Assembly: GCA_029260495.1 (NCBI GenBank)
Contig: JAJDDD010000013.1
Coordinates: forward strand, 102,108-166,107
Direction: 5' to 3'
Source: Phycisphaerales bacterium
GTDB lineage: Bacteria > Planctomycetota > Phycisphaerae > Phycisphaerales > UBA1924
DNA length: 64,000 nt
Under the pieces are notes generated by a model. It searched no databases, was not told where the DNA came from, and saw only the letters and a list, made by a program, of their open reading frames with translations. Position 1 is the first letter of the stretch. Every line of letters begins with the position of its first letter. The position numbers and the translations under genes were made by a program. This document shows positions 60,503 to 64,000 of the stretch, piece by piece.

Positions 60503-62143
60503 ATGCGTGTTGAAGCAAGAGTGGCGGCGTTTACATTTTGTGTCGTCTTGGTGAGCGCGGAGGCGCACTCCGGCTCGCCCGCGTTGACATTCACGGATAT
60601 CTCTGCGTCCGCGGGAGTCGAGCTGCCCGGCGTGTTGACCGAATCGCTCGCGTGGGGTGATTATGACAACGACGGAGATGCAGACCTTTATCTCACCAAT
60701 CAAACTGCCAACCGTCTTTTTCGCAATGACGGCGGTGGAGTGTTTACTGATGTGACGGCTGCGACGGGGACCGGCGATGTGAACTGGGGTGTTGGTACGG
60801 CATTCGGGGACCTCGACAATGACGGCGATCTAGATTTGTACGTTGTAAACTTCAACTCCGGACCGGATGTGCTGTATCGCAACGACGGACCGATCGGCGC
60901 CGGCGGGGAATATGTCTTTACGAACATCGCAGCGAGCGCAGGGATCACGATCGAGCGATCGAGCCGGGGCATGGCGCTGCTTGACTACGATCGTGATGGA
61001 CTTCTCGATATCTATGTGATGGCGATCGGCGACAACATTCTCTATCACAACGATGGCGGACTTTCTTTCACCGATGTTTCGCCGACGCTGGGATTGCAGG
61101 CGGATAATCAGGGCGTCGGCGTGGTGTGTACGGATATCGATAACAACGGCTGGGTTGATATTTTCACGGGCAATCGCACGTTTGAGCTCTCCAGCTTGTT
61201 TATGAACAACAACGCGACCTTTACCAACATCGCAGCCGCAGCCGGGATTGACGGTTTCGGGCTGGGGATGGGTGTGCTGTCGATGGACTACGACAACGAT
61301 CAGGACATGGATCTGTACTGGACGACGTGGCCCAACGGTGTTGTGACGCCGACGCCCAATAAATTCTATGAAAACCTGGATGGGATGAGCTTTGCAGATG
61401 TGACGGTCGCTTCGGGAACGCAGGATCCTTTGGGGTGGGGCATCAGTTGCAACGCAGGTGACATCGATAACGACGGTTTTGAAGATATGTGCATCACAAA
61501 CGGGTTTGATGCGAGCAGCGGGCCGAATGTGCTCTTTCGCAATAAAGGTGATAAAACGTTCGAGGATGTGACGGCGGCAATCGGCGGCGGCGCTTTCGAC
61601 GGACGCGGTGTGGCGTTTGCCGACTTCGATAATGATGGCGATCTTGACTTGTGCATTACCGGAGATGCGCCGGATGTGACGAAGCTCTGGCGCAATGACA
61701 CGAACAACGGAAACCACTGGCTTACGATCAGGCTGGAAGGAACGACAAGCAACCGCAGCGCGATCGGAGCGCGGATTGAGGTGACTGCGGGAGCATTGAC
61801 GTTGGTCAAGGAAGTGTCCGGGGGAGCGGGGCGCGGCTCTGCGAACGATTTGCCGGTCGAGTTTGGGCTTGGAGCGTGGGATCAGTTTGTGGATGTGCGC
61901 ATTCGCTGGCCCAACGGGAACATTCTTGAGCGCCGCCTGGCGACGGTGGACGCGATTGTGACGGTCGTGGAGACCTGCCGGTCCGACTTCAACGGCGATG
62001 GCTCGGTCGGCGCGCCTGATCTGGCCCTGCTGCTTGGCGGATGGGGCGGAACGCCGCCTCCGTTTACTGATTTGGATGACGATGGCGCGACCGGGAGCGC
62101 TGATCTGGCGTTGCTCCTGGGTTCGTGGGGCGCGTGTCCGTGA
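60503..62143 (+). CDS. Surface FG-GAP/VCBS repeat protein with UnbV domain and dockerin-like C-terminus
   Basis: This 546-aa protein has an N-terminal signal peptide (about 1-20). Seven calcium-binding type repeats of the form DxDxDGxxDL follow, starting with DYDNDGDADL near residue 53 and DLDNDGDLDL near 103 and ending with DFDNDGDLDL, as expected for a seven-bladed propeller. An ASPIC/UnbV domain lies at about 405-480 (GNHWLTIRLEG, VDVRIRWPNGN). The end has two dockerin-like repeats, DFNGDGSVGAPDLALLL and DLDDDGATGSADLALLL. The role is likely cell-surface or extracellular. ATG 60503 has GGAG about 8 bases upstream; the frame opens at 60413. Confidence 0.88.
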   Translation: MRVEARVAAFTFCVVLVSAEAHSGSPALTFTDISASAGVELPGVLTESLAWGDYDNDGDADLYLTNQTANRLFRNDGGGVFTDVTAATGTGDVNWGVGTAFGDLDNDGDLDLYVVNFNSGPDVLYRNDGPIGAGGEYVFTNIAASAGITIERSSRGMALLDYDRDGLLDIYVMAIGDNILYHNDGGLSFTDVSPTLGLQADNQGVGVVCTDIDNNGWVDIFTGNRTFELSSLFMNNNATFTNIAAAAGIDGFGLGMGVLSMDYDNDQDMDLYWTTWPNGVVTPTPNKFYENLDGMSFADVTVASGTQDPLGWGISCNAGDIDNDGFEDMCITNGFDASSGPNVLFRNKGDKTFEDVTAAIGGGAFDGRGVAFADFDNDGDLDLCITGDAPDVTKLWRNDTNNGNHWLTIRLEGTTSNRSAIGARIEVTAGALTLVKEVSGGAGRGSANDLPVEFGLGAWDQFVDVRIRWPNGNILERRLATVDAIVTVVETCRSDFNGDGSVGAPDLALLLGGWGGTPPPFTDLDDDGATGSADLALLLGSWGACP

Positions 62144-62181
62144 GAACCTGTCCGTAATAATTTGGTTTATTGCGTGCTGAG

Positions 62182-62967
62182 TTAGACGCCGATCGTATTG
62201 ACGCCGCAATCGACGTAGAGATTCTCGCCGGTGACGCCTGAGGAAAGGTCGCTGACGAGGTAGACAGCGGCGTCGCCGACTTCGCCGCCTTCGATGTTGC
62301 GCTTGAGGGGAGCGCGGGTCGGTGTGTGTTCGAGCATGCCGCCGATGCCGCCGACGGCTGAGCTTGCGAGTGTGCGCAAAGGGCCGCCGGAAATTGTATT
62401 GACCCGGATGTTCTTTTCGCCGAGTTCAGCAGCGAGATAGCGGGCGGAGCATTCAAGCGCCGCCTTGGCGACGCCCATAACGTTGTAGCCCGGGACGACC
62501 TTCTCGGCGCCGTAATAGCTCATCGCGAGTATCGCACCGCCGCCGCCGTCAGCCATTGGTCCAGCGGCGCGTTTGGCCATCCCGACGAGCGTGTAGGCAG
62601 AGATATCAATCGCGCTCAGGTACGACTGGCGCGGCGTGTTGACGAACTGGCCGGGGGCGAGCCAGTCTCGATCAGCAAAGGCGATCGAATGAATCACAAA
62701 GTCCAGACGGGAATGGTCAGCGACGTACTGATCGAAGATGGTGTCAAGATCGTCATCCTTGCCCGCGTCACACGGGCGGAGCCAGAAATCGGAAAGACCG
62801 AGCGATTCCACCGCTTTGCGCGTTCGGCGTTCGTTCTTTTCGCCGGGGAGCGCGGTGAAGGAGCAAGTGGCGCCATGCGCGGTGAGCGATTTGGCAATAT
62901 GCCAGGCGTAGGAGCGATCGTTGGCGACGCCGAAAATGAGTCCGGTCTTGCCTTGCAGGAGTGCCAT
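62182..62967 (-). CDS. fabI: Enoyl-[acyl-carrier-protein] reductase (NADH), FabI
   Basis: FabI (261 aa) performs the last reduction in each round of fatty acid elongation. The opening GLIFGVANDRSYAWHIAKSL, the region HSIAFADRD, and the catalytic Tyr161 with Lys168 in YNVMGVAK (Tyr-x6-Lys) are FabI-type. It is the target of triclosan in other bacteria. The start is ATG 62967. It follows the dehydrogenase gene on the same strand after 49 bases. Confidence 0.95.
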   Translation of the reverse strand: MALLQGKTGLIFGVANDRSYAWHIAKSLTAHGATCSFTALPGEKNERRTRKAVESLGLSDFWLRPCDAGKDDDLDTIFDQYVADHSRLDFVIHSIAFADRDWLAPGQFVNTPRQSYLSAIDISAYTLVGMAKRAAGPMADGGGGAILAMSYYGAEKVVPGYNVMGVAKAALECSARYLAAELGEKNIRVNTISGGPLRTLASSAVGGIGGMLEHTPTRAPLKRNIEGGEVGDAAVYLVSDLSSGVTGENLYVDCGVNTIGV

Positions 62968-63016
62968 TGTTTTCTCTCAGAAAAGAAAGGGAGAATCAGG
63001 TAATTTCAGGATCGAA

Positions 63017-64000
63017 CTACCAGCGGATGACTATCTTGCCCATTTGCTGGCCATCTTCAAGTTTTTGCCACGCGGATCGGGCTTCGCGCCAATCGTGCAC
63101 GGAATCGACGACAGGCTCAAGGGCGCCGGTGCGGAAGAGGGCTGTCACTTCGCGAAACTCTGCGTTAGCGCCCATGGTGGAGCCCAGCACGCGGAGTTGA
63201 TTCCAGAAGATGCGAGCGAGATCTGTTTTCGCGTTGGGGCCGGAAGTGCAGCCGGGTGTGACGTAGGCGCCGCCTCGGGCGAGTGACTTGATGCAGGAGA
63301 GATGCACCGCCTGGCCGACGGAGTCGATCGCCATATCAACGCCGCGTTTGTGCGTGAGAGCGCGAACCTCCTTTGACCAGTCATCGCCGGTGTCGAGCAC
63401 GCAGTGGTCGGCGCCGAGTGTGGCGGCCTTATCAAGCTTCCATTGATGGCGGCTCGTGACGATGGTTTGACAGCCAATCCACCTGGCCAGCGCGAGCGCC
63501 GCGGTTGAGACGCCGCCGCCGATGCCGGTGATGAGCACTGCTTGCCCTGGGCGAAGCTGACCTTTGGTGAACATCATGGAGTAGGCGGTGAGGAAGGTCA
63601 GCCCGAAGGCTGCGGCTTGGGAAGGCTCCTGACCGCCAACAACTGCGAGATTGGCGACGGGCGCGATAAATCGCTCGCGGTGGGCGCCAGGCGAATGCTC
63701 GCCGATCAGCTCGTAGTTTGGCGTAAGTGTGGATGCGGGTGGGTCGGCGGGCTCGTCGCGCTCGGGCTGGGCGATCGCGGCATTGAAGATCACTCGCTGG
63801 CCAACCCATTTTTCATGCGCACTATCGCCGACTTCTTCGACGACCCCGCAGGCGTCACAGCCGCCAACGTGGGGGTATTCGATGTCGACGCCGGGAATGC
63901 CCATGCCGACCCAGAGGTCCATGTGGTTGAGGGCGGAGCATTCTGTGCGGATGAGGGCCTGGCCCGGCGCTGGGGAGCTGGGTTCGGGCCAATCATCGCA
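63017..64000 (-). CDS. Zinc-type (medium-chain) alcohol dehydrogenase, 5' end cut by window edge
   Basis: This MDR-family oxidoreductase runs off the right edge: the frame is open to base 64000 and includes a family-like start region (ALIRTECSALNHMDLWVGMG) before the internal ATG at 63922. So the N-terminus is outside. The visible part includes HVGGCDACGVVEEVG, the cofactor site ITGIGGGVSTAALALARWIG and a typical C-terminal MGKIVIRW. The pattern fits quinone oxidoreductase or zinc alcohol dehydrogenases; the substrate is unknown. Confidence 0.9.
   Translation of the reverse strand, partial: CDDWPEPSSPAPGQALIRTECSALNHMDLWVGMGIPGVDIEYPHVGGCDACGVVEEVGDSAHEKWVGQRVIFNAAIAQPERDEPADPPASTLTPNYELIGEHSPGAHRERFIAPVANLAVVGGQEPSQAAAFGLTFLTAYSMMFTKGQLRPGQAVLITGIGGGVSTAALALARWIGCQTIVTSRHQWKLDKAATLGADHCVLDTGDDWSKEVRALTHKRGVDMAIDSVGQAVHLSCIKSLARGGAYVTPGCTSGPNAKTDLARIFWNQLRVLGSTMGANAEFREVTALFRTGALEPVVDSVHDWREARSAWQKLEDGQQMGKIVIRW

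Overview
The window looks like one contiguous piece of chromosome from a planctomycete, most likely class Phycisphaerae. The lineage call is an inference. It rests on: a cell-surface protein ending in two dockerin-like repeats (DFNGDGSVGAPDL, DLDDDGATGSADL); a secreted protein with a PAP-type variant of the PEP-CTERM tail; flagellar, sdh and Mrp gene sets found in free-living aquatic bacteria; moderately high GC; and very tight gene packing with many GTG starts and 1-8 bp overlaps. I see no insertion sequences, phage genes, CRISPR arrays, tRNA or rRNA genes.

Layout. 1-7961 (+): flagellar export and regulation block fliR(partial)-flhB-flhA-flhF-flhG-small membrane protein-fliA. 8001-13097: folK, a convergent secreted TPR-like protein, a metal-site-less amidohydrolase homologue, nnrE and dnaB. 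13228-24874 (+): rplK-rplA-rplJ-rplL-rpoB-lipoprotein-rpoC, with a hairpin and a promoter in the rplL-rpoB gap and a strong terminator after rpoC. 24973-32917: DUF1294 protein, DUF4190/pseudopilin-like fusion, RNase Y, an ABC-2 type permease, an M28 lipoprotein peptidase and murD. 33058-36093: recA, a VOC protein, and modB/modA on the minus strand without modC. 36276-42621 (+): a six-gene Mrp antiporter operon with mrpA and mrpB fused. 42634-46574 (-): sdhC-sdhA-sdhB plus a TPR protein. 46784-55941: GCS2-CBS fusion, UbiA-like membrane protein, PEP-CTERM-like protein, hypothetical, guaB, C26 amidohydrolase, tsaE, thiL and an AXE1-like hydrolase. 56081-64000: lipoprotein M3 peptidase, rfbD, rfbB, a seven-repeat FG-GAP/UnbV protein, fabI, and an alcohol dehydrogenase cut by the window end.

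How the genes work together. FliR/FlhB/FlhA form the flagellar export gate, FlhF/FlhG set flagellar position and number, and FliA is the late flagellar sigma factor. The ribosomal and RNA polymerase block makes the L1/L11/L10/L12 stalk region and the core enzyme. Mrp exchanges Na+ for protons, and the sdh cluster is a trimeric succinate dehydrogenase resembling actinobacterial Sdh1 in gene order.

Most of the window is housekeeping. I did not find a clear undescribed defence or biosynthetic system. The most unusual points are the lipoprotein gene between rpoB and rpoC, the amidohydrolase homologue that has lost its metal ligands, the DUF4190/pseudopilin fusion, the modAB pair without modC, the lipoprotein-anchored M3 peptidase, and several regulatory DNA/RNA structures (fliA palindrome, rplL-rpoB hairpin plus promoter, a hairpin that may hide the ribosome site of the VOC gene, recA upstream repeats).
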